The notes under the pieces were generated by a model. The model ran no database searches, was not told the origin of the DNA, and worked only from the letters and a program-made list of their open reading frames with translations. Shown here one piece after another: positions 23,549 through 31,077 of a stretch of 34,649 bases of DNA (its first letter is position 1; every line of letters starts with the position of its first letter). Made by a program: the position numbers and the translations under genes. This DNA is from Treponemataceae bacterium (GTDB lineage: Bacteria > Spirochaetota > Spirochaetia > Treponematales > Treponemataceae), in assembly GCA_024413635.1 (NCBI GenBank), contig JAKSTT010000006.1:1-34649 (forward strand), in the 5' to 3' direction.

Positions 23549-25819
23549 ATGATTAATTTATGGAATGGTGGTGCGTACTACGAAAACGGCACCCTGATAA
23601 CTGCTGAAGAAGGAAATGCAAAAGGCTTCAGTGCTGCTGAAAATAAAAAGAACACCATGGCCTATGGCATTCTCCAGAGCCATAATACTTCAGGAAATCC
23701 TGAAAAACTGAAAATCAAGTTTGATAAAATTACCTCTCACGATATTACCTTCGTCGGTATCATTCAGACCGCCCGCGCTTCGGGACTTGAAAAATTCCCG
23801 CTGCCCTACGTTCTGACCAACTGCCACAACTCACTGTGTGCCGTAGGTGGTACCATCAACGAAGATGACCATATGTTCGGTCTTACCTGTGCCCAGAAAT
23901 ACGGCGGTGTATACGTTCCGCCACATCAGGCTGTAATCCATCAGTTTGCCCGTGAAATGCTGGCAACCTCCGGCGGCATGATTCTGGGTTCAGACAGTCA
24001 CACCCGTTATGGTGCTCTGGGTACCATGGCTATCGGTGAAGGTGGCGGAGAACTTGCAAAACAGCTTCTGGGCCGCACCTACGATGTTGACCTTCCCGGT
24101 GTTGTAGCCGTTTACCTGACCGGTAGTCCTGTTCCCGGCGTTGGTCCTCAGGACGTTGCCCTTGCCATTATCGGTGCCGTATTTGAAAAAGGCTATGTAA
24201 AGAACAAGGTAATGGAATTCATCGGCCCCGGTATTGCAAACCTTTCTGCAGACTTCCGTATCGGTGTTGATGTCATGACTACTGAAACCACCTGTCTGTC
24301 ATCAATCTGGGAAACCGACGATATCATCAACGGATTCTATGCAACCCACGGACGCGCCGGTGACTACAAACCCTTAAAGCCACAGAATTGTGCCTGGTAC
24401 GATGGCGTAATCGAAGTAGACCTGTCAAAAATCCGGCCTATGATTGCCATGCCGTTCCATCCAAGCAACGTCTATACTATTGAAGATGTTAACAAAAACC
24501 TGGCAGATGTCCTTGCCGAAACCGAAAAACGTGCCCGCGTTTCTTTTGGCGATAAAGTAAACTACAGCTTGCAGGATAAAGTGATTGACGGAAAACTGTA
24601 CTGTGACCAGGGTGTCATTGCCGGATGTGCCGGCGGTGGATTTGAGAACATCTGTGCCGCTGCAGACATCCTCCGTGGACAGAGTATCGGTAGCGGTAAG
24701 TTCACCCTGAACGTATATCCTGCATCCATGCCGGTCTATATGGAACTGGTTAAGAACGGCGCCTGTACTGACCTGATGGCAACCGGTGCCATCATGAAGA
24801 CGGCATTCTGCGGTCCCTGCTTTGGTGCCGGCGATACTCCTGCCAACAATGCATTCAGTATCCGCCACTCAACCCGTAACTTCCCTAACCGTGAAGGTTC
24901 AAAAATCCAGAACGGTCAGATTTCATCCGTTGCCCTTATGGACGCCCGTTCCATTGCCGCAACTGCCGCAAACAAAGGTTTCCTGACCCCGGCCACCGAG
25001 TATCACGGAGATTACACCAAACGCAGCTACCACTTTGACAAGACCATTTACGAAAACCGCGTTTATGACAGCAAGGGTGTTGCCCATCCTGAAGTTGAAA
25101 TCCAGTTTGGTCCCAACATCAAGGACTGGCCGGCCATGAGTGCCCTTACCGATGACCTGCTGCTGAAAGTTGTTTCAGAAATCCATGACCCGGTAACCAC
25201 CACTGACGAACTGATCCCCTCAGGTGAAACCTCAAGTTTCCGCAGTAACCCGCTGGGACTTGCTGAGTTTACCTTAAGCCGCAAAGACCCTGATTACGTA
25301 CCGCGTGCCAAAGCTGTCCGCGATGGTGATGAAGCCGTAAAGGCAGAAGTTGCCGCCGCAGCCGGTACCCTTGAAAGTGCCGCCGCAGGTTTTGGAAAGC
25401 GCGCTGCTGCTGCCGGACTCGGTTCTACCATTTATGCGGTAAAACCGGGTGACGGATCTGCCCGCGAACAGGCTGCCAGCTGCCAGAAAGTACTGGGCGG
25501 CTGGGCTAACATTGCCCGCGAATACGCAACCAAACGCTACCGCAGCAATCTGATTAACTGGGGTATGATTCCGTTCCTGTTTGATGATGCTGCCAACGGC
25601 GGAAAACTGCCTTTTGCCAACGGGGATTACGTATTTGTTCCAGACGTACGGAAAGCCATTGCAGACAAGGCAGAAAGCATTACTGCCTACGCCGTAGCCA
25701 TGAAAGACGGTACGGCTACCGGTTCGGTAACAGCATTCCAGCTGAGTACCGGTGCCATGACTGATGACGAACGCCAGATCATTGCTGACGGTTGTCTGAT
25801 TAACTACTATAAGAATTAA
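23549..25819 (+). CDS. Aconitase-family hydratase (YbhJ-like), substrate uncertain
   Basis: A 756-residue aconitase-superfamily protein. The three cluster-binding cysteines are C360, C421 and C424 (C-x60-C-x2-C), so a [4Fe-4S] cluster is expected. [20 protein letters not shown] and the C-terminal swivel domain (about 580-756) also fit. However the usual aconitase GSCTNSSYED around the first ligand reads [11 protein letters not shown] here, so substrate contacts differ from citrate/isocitrate aconitase. It most resembles the hydratase group that includes E. coli YbhJ, whose reaction is not settled. The segment at about 605-650 is Ala-rich and unusual. AAGGGG lies eight bases from ATG. It is monocistronic with its own terminator and stands before a flavin reductase, so a role in organic acid metabolism is plausible but unproven. 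Confidence 0.85.
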   Translation: MINLWNGGAYYENGTLITAEEGNAKGFSAAENKKNTMAYGILQSHNTSGNPEKLKIKFDKITSHDITFVGIIQTARASGLEKFPLPYVLTNCHNSLCAVGGTINEDDHMFGLTCAQKYGGVYVPPHQAVIHQFAREMLATSGGMILGSDSHTRYGALGTMAIGEGGGELAKQLLGRTYDVDLPGVVAVYLTGSPVPGVGPQDVALAIIGAVFEKGYVKNKVMEFIGPGIANLSADFRIGVDVMTTETTCLSSIWETDDIINGFYATHGRAGDYKPLKPQNCAWYDGVIEVDLSKIRPMIAMPFHPSNVYTIEDVNKNLADVLAETEKRARVSFGDKVNYSLQDKVIDGKLYCDQGVIAGCAGGGFENICAAADILRGQSIGSGKFTLNVYPASMPVYMELVKNGACTDLMATGAIMKTAFCGPCFGAGDTPANNAFSIRHSTRNFPNREGSKIQNGQISSVALMDARSIAATAANKGFLTPATEYHGDYTKRSYHFDKTIYENRVYDSKGVAHPEVEIQFGPNIKDWPAMSALTDDLLLKVVSEIHDPVTTTDELIPSGETSSFRSNPLGLAEFTLSRKDPDYVPRAKAVRDGDEAVKAEVAAAAGTLESAAAGFGKRAAAAGLGSTIYAVKPGDGSAREQAASCQKVLGGWANIAREYATKRYRSNLINWGMIPFLFDDAANGGKLPFANGDYVFVPDVRKAIADKAESITAYAVAMKDGTATGSVTAFQLSTGAMTDDERQIIADGCLINYYKN

Positions 25820-25861
25820 CAGTCGGGGCCCTTTGGCGCCCTGACCGGATATGATTGATAC

Positions 25862-25886
25862 GGGGGCCAATGGCCCCCTTTTTTTT
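25862..25886 (+). terminator. Rho-independent terminator of the hydratase gene
   Basis: GGGGGCC (25862-25868), three-base loop, GGCCCCC (25872-25878), then eight T. A weaker GC-rich pairing lies just before it at about 25821-25845. Confidence 0.95.
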
Positions 25887-25950
25887 ACCCATCCTATAAA
25901 AAATCAAGGATTTCTCACAAAAAACCAGTAAATCAGTTTATTTTCACTTT

Positions 25951-25997
25951 TTTATCGATAACGAAAGATTGATTTATCGAACCGAAAATATTATACT
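25951..25997 (+). promoter_or_regulatory. Promoter of the flavin reductase with tandem TTTATCGA sites
   Basis: TTGATT (25969-25974), 17 bases, TATACT (25992-25997) is a strong promoter. Two direct repeats, TTTATCGATAACGAAA (25951) and TTTATCGAACCGAAA (25973), are 22 bases apart and bracket the -35; the ACCGAA part recurs at 26000. They look like two sites for one regulator on the same DNA face. Start near 26004 gives a leader of about 88 nt. Confidence 0.6.
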
Positions 25998-26021
25998 TAA
26001 CCGAATTTATAACACTTTTTT

Positions 26022-26086
26022 AATAAGATTTGCCGGAAGGTTTTCCTCCTTATTCAGGCTGATCTGAGTAAAAAAGCGATAGGAGA
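26022..26086 (+). other. Structured leader of the reductase mRNA with possible SD sequestration
   Basis: AATAAG (26022-26027) can pair with CTTATT (26049-26054), with AGG/CCT pairs inside (26038-26040 with 26045-26047). The same segment contains CTCCT (26046-26050), complementary to the gene's own Shine-Dalgarno AGGAG (26081-26085). The two pairings are mutually exclusive, so the leader could switch translation. It matches no riboswitch class I recognise. Confidence 0.35.
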
Positions 26087-26091
26087 TAAGA

Positions 26092-28653
26092 ATGAAGAAA
26101 GTTCTTCATACTGTACTGAGCGTACTGATGTGCGCTGTACTGCTTCTTTCAGTTGTATCATGCGGCGGTAAAAAACTGACCGATGGTACCTATACTGGAA
26201 GTGCAGATGGTCATCATGGTCCTGTAGCTGTTGAAGTTACCGTATCAGGTGGCAAAATTGCTGCAGTAAAAGTTACCGACCACAACGAAACTGCCGGTAT
26301 TTCTGATGCTGCTATTGCAGACATTCCTGCTGCAATCGTAAAGGCTAACTCAGCCAATGTTGATATCGTATCAGGTGCAACCCACACTTCTGATGCAATC
26401 ATTAATGCAGTAAAAGCTGCTCTGGCTACTGCCGGTGCTTCTGCTGACAATGGTAAAAAAGCTGCACACAAAAATGTAGCTGTTACCTACAAAGCAGGAA
26501 CCTATGAAGGAACCGCTCAGGGTATGAACGGTCCTGTTACCCTGGCTGTAACTTTCAGCGACAAAGCTATTACCGCTATTGAAGTTAAAGCTTCTAAAGA
26601 AACCGCTCACGTAGGTGATCCTGCATTTGACATTATGTTTGCTGATGCAATCGCTGCCAACGGTTCAGGTGTAGATATCGTTTCCGGTGCAACCTTTACT
26701 TCTATTGCTGTTCGCAATGCACTGACCGATGCTGCTAAAAAAGCAAACGCTTCTGACCTTGACGGATTCAAGAAGAACAAGATCGTACATGCTGCACAGG
26801 CTGACATCAATGAAACCTATGATGTAGTAATCGTAGGTGCCGGTGGTGCTGGTATCGGTGCTGCAGCTCAGGCTGCCCAGAACGGTCTTTCTGTTCTGGT
26901 TATTGAAAAGAACGCAGAAATCGGTGGTAACACTGTAGTTTCTGGTGGACAGTTCCAGTCAGCAATGCCTTACCTGTGTTGGGAAGCTGACCGTCCGGAT
27001 GCTACCACCGGTGTATATGACTTTGATGGTAAAGAATACAACAAAGTTAAAGCTGCCAACGGTGATATCGCTGTACTGAAAACCATCCTGAACTGGAGCG
27101 AAAAACCATTTGATGGTACCGGTTCAAAAGAATGGTTCGAAGCTGGTGACATTGACCGTCTTTCAACCCATGGTGTTCATCAGGAATACCTGCCTGTTCT
27201 GAAAGAACTGAAAAACGAAATCAAAGCTTACCTGGCTTGGGCTGAACCAAAACTGAAAGCAGGTACCGATGAAAACAAACTGACTCTGTTCTCTACCGTT
27301 AACCTGCATATCTTCCAGACCTACTACGGCGGACTCCGTCCTAATGCAGACCACACTGCATGGATTTACGGTGACTATGACCTGGTTTGCCAGTTCATCC
27401 GCGACGGTCAGGACCTGAAACCATGGCTCGAAGATCAGGGTTCACAGTTCATTCCAGACCAGCAGCCAACTATCGTAGGTGCTCTGTGGCAGCGTGAAAA
27501 CGACTACGTTAAAGGTGCTCTTGATACCGATGGCGATGGTGTAATGGAATCTGCTCAGTGGGCTGCTTACTTTGCTCCTACCCGCAAGACCCTGCTGAAA
27601 ACTTCACCAACCGCTTCTAAAAACAAGATCATGACCCGTACCACTGCTGACGAACTGATCGTTGAAAACGGTCGCGTTACCGGTGTTAAGGCTACCATGT
27701 ACGACGGAACCAAAGTTACCGCTAAAGCTACCAAAGGTGTTATCCTTTCTACCGGTGGTTTTGCTGCTAACATCGACCTGGTTCGCAAAACCAACGAATA
27801 CTGGAAAGCTTCTGCAATTACCGAAAAAACCCAGACCACCAACCGTTCTTCACTGCAGGGTGATGGTATCACTCTGGGACAGAAAGCTGGTGCTGGTACT
27901 ACCGGTATGAACTTTACCCAGCTGATGCCTATCTCTTGGATCAACAACGGACAGCTGGCATTCGGTGGCGGTAACTACGCTATCTACCTGAACCCAACCA
28001 CTGGTAAACGCTTTGTTAACGAAACCGGTGAACGTGACGTTCTGTCACTGGGTGAATTCAACAACGGTATTGAATACCGCGGATTCATGGGTACTGTAAT
28101 TGAAATTGCAAACAGTGCTCAGGCTATTCCTGGTCCATATCCTTATGGAACTCCAGCTACCCCTGAAACCTGGGAAGCTGACGTTGATCCACATCAGTGG
28201 ACCCGCACCGTTGACCAGTTTGCAGCTCTGTTCAAAGAACTGGGTCTGCCAACCAACGCTGACGATGTAATTGCTGAAATCAAAGCTTACGATATGGCTC
28301 TGATGACCGGAAAAGAAAGCTCAATGGCTGTTAACAAAACCGGTTGGACCCGCCTTATCGGTAATGCAGAAAAAGATGCTAACGGTCACTACATTCCTGA
28401 AACCTACACTCTGGATGGTGTAAAACTGAAGATCCGCCTCCTGGCTCCTTCTACTCACCACACCATGGGTGGTCTGACTGTTGATATTGACCGTCACGTT
28501 CTGGATGCAAGCGGTAAAGCTATCCCAGGTCTGTACGCAGCTGGTGAAGTTACCGGTGGTATCCACGGTGGTAACCGCCTTGGTGGTAACGCAATCGTAG
28601 AAATCTTCGTTTCTGGACGTACTGCTGCCAACGCAATCACTAAAGACAACTAA
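26092..28653 (+). CDS. Lipoprotein flavin reductase: two FMN-binding domains plus FAD (fumarate/urocanate reductase-like) domain
   Basis: An exported 853-residue protein. The signal peptide ends in VVSC (C24), a lipobox. Two FMN-binding domains follow (about 30-112 and 133-213), each with the ApbE-type attachment motif DIVSGAT (T97, T201), where FMN is joined covalently to Thr. The rest is a fumarate reductase/succinate dehydrogenase-type FAD domain: VGAGGAGIGAAAQ (about 248-260), dinucleotide acid E272, substrate-site HTMGG (H790) and GGIHGGNRLGGNA (R829). It should pass electrons from membrane donors through FMN to FAD and reduce an unsaturated organic acid outside the cytoplasm as anaerobic respiration; fumarate, urocanate or an acrylate are candidates, not separable here. 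Codon use differs from neighbours (Ala GCT/GCA, Gly GGT instead of GCC/GGC), suggesting very high expression. AGGAG lies six bases from ATG. Confidence 0.9.
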   Translation: MKKVLHTVLSVLMCAVLLLSVVSCGGKKLTDGTYTGSADGHHGPVAVEVTVSGGKIAAVKVTDHNETAGISDAAIADIPAAIVKANSANVDIVSGATHTSDAIINAVKAALATAGASADNGKKAAHKNVAVTYKAGTYEGTAQGMNGPVTLAVTFSDKAITAIEVKASKETAHVGDPAFDIMFADAIAANGSGVDIVSGATFTSIAVRNALTDAAKKANASDLDGFKKNKIVHAAQADINETYDVVIVGAGGAGIGAAAQAAQNGLSVLVIEKNAEIGGNTVVSGGQFQSAMPYLCWEADRPDATTGVYDFDGKEYNKVKAANGDIAVLKTILNWSEKPFDGTGSKEWFEAGDIDRLSTHGVHQEYLPVLKELKNEIKAYLAWAEPKLKAGTDENKLTLFSTVNLHIFQTYYGGLRPNADHTAWIYGDYDLVCQFIRDGQDLKPWLEDQGSQFIPDQQPTIVGALWQRENDYVKGALDTDGDGVMESAQWAAYFAPTRKTLLKTSPTASKNKIMTRTTADELIVENGRVTGVKATMYDGTKVTAKATKGVILSTGGFAANIDLVRKTNEYWKASAITEKTQTTNRSSLQGDGITLGQKAGAGTTGMNFTQLMPISWINNGQLAFGGGNYAIYLNPTTGKRFVNETGERDVLSLGEFNNGIEYRGFMGTVIEIANSAQAIPGPYPYGTPATPETWEADVDPHQWTRTVDQFAALFKELGLPTNADDVIAEIKAYDMALMTGKESSMAVNKTGWTRLIGNAEKDANGHYIPETYTLDGVKLKIRLLAPSTHHTMGGLTVDIDRHVLDASGKAIPGLYAAGEVTGGIHGGNRLGGNAIVEIFVSGRTAANAITKDN

Positions 28654-28674
28654 TCTCAGTCATACTGAGTAATG

Positions 28675-28710
28675 AATCCCGCAGTTCAAACGAGCTGCGG
28701 GATTTTTTTT
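28675..28710 (+). terminator. Rho-independent terminator of the flavin reductase
   Basis: AATCCCGCAG (28675-28684) pairs with CTGCGGGATT (28695-28704), followed by T to 28710. A small hairpin CTCAGT-CAT-ACTGAG (28655-28669) precedes it, straight after the stop. Confidence 0.95.
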
Positions 28711-28734
28711 GACACATACTGTTAACGTGTCAAA
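28708..28734. repeat. Inverted repeat TTTGACAC-N11-GTGTCAAA
   Basis: Perfect 8-bp arms at 28708-28715 and 28727-28734 with an 11-base spacer that contains the palindrome GTTAAC. No T run follows on plus. It resembles a transcription factor operator; the TTTTGACACA half also occurs in the second groES repeat (15647). Confidence 0.5.
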
Positions 28735-28736
28735 CC

Positions 28737-28802
28737 TGCATAAGTATGCATAAAATTGTGAAAATATTATATTTTTATGCAAAATATACTTGCATTTATG
28801 CA
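28737..28802 (+). promoter_or_regulatory. TGCATAA operator array around a TATACT promoter
   Basis: TGCATAA occurs at 28737 and 28747 (ten bases apart), and its complement TTATGCA at 28775 and 28796. TGCATAAAA (28747-28755) and TTTTATGCA (28773-28781) are perfect 9-bp inverted arms. A TATACT -10 (28785-28790) lies between the third and fourth copies, so a bound protein would control it. No good -35 is visible, which suggests an activator. The predicted start is about 28797. Confidence 0.55.
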
Positions 28803-28913
28803 TGTTTCTATGTAAAGTAAAGTTACTGAGTAATTGTACGCAACCTCCTCTTACTCAAGACCGATTTTAAAACGAAGCGCTTTTATCCTCCTTTCGGCGC
28901 TTCGTTTTTTTTT
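28798..28913 (+). ncRNA. Candidate small RNA (about 115 nt) with two anti-Shine-Dalgarno segments
   Basis: The segment runs from the predicted start to a strong terminator. GAGTAA (28828-28833) pairs with TTACTC (28851-28856); inside, TTG-TACG-CAA forms a mini-hairpin and leaves CCTCCTC (28844-28850) unpaired. The terminator loop (28881-28896) holds a second CCTCCT (28887-28892). Exposed C-rich loops that pair with Shine-Dalgarno sites are a hallmark of some bacterial trans-acting RNAs. Alternatively it is a terminated leader of ktrB, whose start lies 23 bases past the T run. No open reading frame longer than five codons is present. Confidence 0.5.
28869..28913 (+). terminator. Strong terminator directly upstream of ktrB
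   Basis: AAAACGAAGCGC (28869-28880) and GCGCTTCGTTTT (28897-28908) form 12 perfect pairs around a 16-base loop, with nine T (28905-28913). Since no protein gene lies between the previous terminator and this one, it must end a non-coding transcript or attenuate ktrB. Confidence 0.92.
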
Positions 28914-28923
28914 GCAATCTGCC

Positions 28924-28935
28924 GATATATAAGTA
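28924..28935 (+). promoter_or_regulatory. Possible -10 of ktrB
   Basis: GATATA (28924-28929) lies six bases before ATG 28936, the same geometry as the leaderless genes, but the match is weak and the -35 position would fall inside the terminator stem. Confidence 0.25.
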
Positions 28936-30318
28936 ATGCGTTACACGGGAAAAATGAAAACACCGGTTATCGGTCCGGTTTCACAACTCTTTCTTTATTT
29001 TGCTACCCTGGCGATTCTTGGTTCCGTGGCACTTTCCCTGCCACTCTGCTACAGCAACAGCCAGCTTCCACCCTATCTGGACCGGCTGTTTACTGCAGTC
29101 AGTGCCCTGTGCGTTACCGGACTCAGCACCGTCAATGTTGAAATATTTTCCATCACCGGCCTCATTGTCCTTATGGTTTTGATTGAGTCAGGCGGTCTGG
29201 GGCTTATCAGTTTCTTTATTTTCTATCTGGTTCTGCCTCGGAAAAAAGTAACCCTGGCCAACCGGAAATTTGCCCGCAGTTTTTTCGTCAGTGGCGTAGA
29301 AGCCGATCCGGTAAAAATCATCCGGGATATTCTCATTTACAGCGGCTTTTTCCAGCTGTGTGGTGCCCTGATATTAGGTGCAATCCTGTATACCCATAAC
29401 TATGACTACCCCTGGTTTACCGGGCTGTTTACGGCCGTTTCAGCCTTCTGTAATGCCGGTTTTACTCCCTGGGGAACCAGTCTGATCAGTGTAAATCATA
29501 ATGCCGGTTATCTGGTTACCGTAATGGTGCTGATCCTGTTGGGTGGCCTGGGATTCACCGTTATGCAGGATGTAAACGGCTGGCTGTATTCAAGGGTGCG
29601 TCATAAGCAGATGCGCCGTATCCGCCTGAGCCTGCACAGTAAAATCGTACTCTGTGCCACGGTAGTACTGGTATTTGTTCCCGGCGTTCTATTCCTCATG
29701 ATTGAATGGAATCATGCATTCAGTGACCTGCCTCTTGGCGCAAAAGTTTCCAATGCCCTGTTCCAGAGCGTTACCTGCCGTACTGCCGGTTTTGAAGCAG
29801 TCAGCCAGTCCCGTTTTACCAATGCATCTACGCTCCTCAGTGAACTCCTGATGCTCATTGGTGGAAATCCGGGGTCCATGGCAGGCGGCATCAAGACCAC
29901 AACCGTGTTCATTGCCCTCTGCACTGCGTTCAGGACAGAAGAAGATACCGGAGCCCTGTCGATTTTCCGCCGGGACATTCCCTTTGCTGATACTGAAAAA
30001 GCACTTTCCGTCATCGTAAAGGCTGCCTTATTCCTGCTTGTCATGACCCTCATCATTTTCATGGTAGAACAGAGTCAGCTGGAATCAGGCGTGTTCAGCA
30101 CTACGGATCTGATTTTTGAAACCATTTCGGCCCTGGGAACCACCGGGTTAAGCCGGGGTATTACGGCGGACCTGCTGCCGGTTACCAAAATTCTGCTGAT
30201 TCTAACCATGTATGCAGGACGTACCGGTGTCATAACCCTGACCATGCGGGTTGCATTTGTTGAACAGAAAATAAAGGCAAGTACGGAATTCCCTCAGGAA
30301 TCAGTACTGATTGGATAA
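28936..30318 (+). CDS. ktrB: Potassium uptake channel subunit, KtrB/TrkH family
   Basis: The membrane subunit of a Ktr-type K+ (or Na+-coupled K+) uptake system, 460 residues with eight core helices in four M1-P-M2 repeats. The four filter loops are SALCVTGLS, SAFCNAGFT, SVTCRTAGF and SALGTTGLS, each with the conserved Gly, and GGNPGSMAGGIKTTT marks the intramembrane gating-loop region of the third repeat. Length and pairing with a single-RCK partner favour Ktr over Trk. No Shine-Dalgarno precedes ATG 28936; ATG 28954 (after GGGAAAA) is an alternative start six codons inside. It sits just behind a strong terminator, so it has its own weak promoter or is controlled by readthrough. ktrA follows nine bases downstream. 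Confidence 0.9.
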   Translation: MRYTGKMKTPVIGPVSQLFLYFATLAILGSVALSLPLCYSNSQLPPYLDRLFTAVSALCVTGLSTVNVEIFSITGLIVLMVLIESGGLGLISFFIFYLVLPRKKVTLANRKFARSFFVSGVEADPVKIIRDILIYSGFFQLCGALILGAILYTHNYDYPWFTGLFTAVSAFCNAGFTPWGTSLISVNHNAGYLVTVMVLILLGGLGFTVMQDVNGWLYSRVRHKQMRRIRLSLHSKIVLCATVVLVFVPGVLFLMIEWNHAFSDLPLGAKVSNALFQSVTCRTAGFEAVSQSRFTNASTLLSELLMLIGGNPGSMAGGIKTTTVFIALCTAFRTEEDTGALSIFRRDIPFADTEKALSVIVKAALFLLVMTLIIFMVEQSQLESGVFSTTDLIFETISALGTTGLSRGITADLLPVTKILLILTMYAGRTGVITLTMRVAFVEQKIKASTEFPQESVLIG

Positions 30319-30327
30319 GGAGATACT

Positions 30328-31077
30328 ATGATTACGATTGCAGTTATCGGTCTTGGCGCGTTTGGTATTCGCGTCATTGAAGAACTGGCAGAAGAAAATG
30401 TTGAAGTAGTTATTGTCGATAAAAACCGCGAGATGGTGGAAAAATACAAGAATCTGGTACGCGACGCCTATATTACGGATGCCATCACCAATGAAATGAT
30501 CGATAAGATTGTTCCCCATGATGTGGCAGCCGTTGTCATCGATTTTGGATCTGACGTTGAAGCATCGATTCTGCTGACCAACCATCTGCACAAAACCGGA
30601 ATCCAGAAAATCATCGTAAAGGCAAAGACCACTGAACATGGTGAAATCCTGAAAATGGTGGGTGCCACCTCTGTGGTATATCCGGATCATGATGCCGCTC
30701 AGCGCATCGTTCCGCAGCTTCTGTCATCTGAACTGTTTTCTTTCCTGACCGTTTCTCCACTGTTTGCACTGGCAGAAGTAGCCGTCAGTGTTGATGACAT
30801 CGGAAAAACCCTGGCTGCCGTAAACTTCCGCCAGACCTATAAGCTGAATGTTATTGCCTACCGTCAGAGCGAAGATCAGGATTTTGAATTCATTGACAGC
30901 GGTGATTTTGTATTTGTTGAAGGTATGCGCCTGCTGATTGCCGGAAAGGAAAAGGACATCAATACCTATGTCCGTGATACGTCAATCCTGTCACGGTTTG
31001 AAGGTAAGGCGTCAAAACTGGGGAAAAAGTTCCAGCGGAGACTGGCTGCCGTAGCAAATACGCCCAAAAGCCTTTAA
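30328..31077 (+). CDS. ktrA: Potassium uptake regulatory subunit, KtrA (RCK) protein
   Basis: Cytosolic RCK protein of 249 residues. An N-terminal Rossmann fold with GLGAFGIRV (8-16) and acidic VDKNREM binds nucleotides (NAD/ATP family ligands); the C-terminal RCK_C-like part (about 140-225) may bind a second ligand. It would form the octameric ring gating KtrB. AAGGAG lies seven bases from ATG, and only nine bases separate it from the ktrB stop, so the pair is an operon. A basic tail of about 25 residues follows the RCK_C region. The stop codon overlaps that of the convergent diguanylate cyclase gene. Confidence 0.9.
   Translation: MITIAVIGLGAFGIRVIEELAEENVEVVIVDKNREMVEKYKNLVRDAYITDAITNEMIDKIVPHDVAAVVIDFGSDVEASILLTNHLHKTGIQKIIVKAKTTEHGEILKMVGATSVVYPDHDAAQRIVPQLLSSELFSFLTVSPLFALAEVAVSVDDIGKTLAAVNFRQTYKLNVIAYRQSEDQDFEFIDSGDFVFVEGMRLLIAGKEKDINTYVRDTSILSRFEGKASKLGKKFQRRLAAVANTPKSL

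Noticed and set aside
28798-28815. Five-codon leaderless open reading frame (MHVSM) at the start of the candidate sRNA
   Set aside because: It starts at a TATACT-N7 position, but five codons with no regulatory amino-acid run are too little evidence for a leader peptide.
28664-28833. Shared ten-mer ACTGAGTAAT at 28664 and 28824
   Set aside because: One short match, in one case part of a post-stop hairpin and in the other part of the sRNA stem; probably coincidence.
28798-28935. c-di-AMP (ydaO-type) or other known riboswitch before ktrB
   Set aside because: The segment lacks the conserved core sequences and pseudoknot layout I associate with that class; only a terminator and simple stems are visible.
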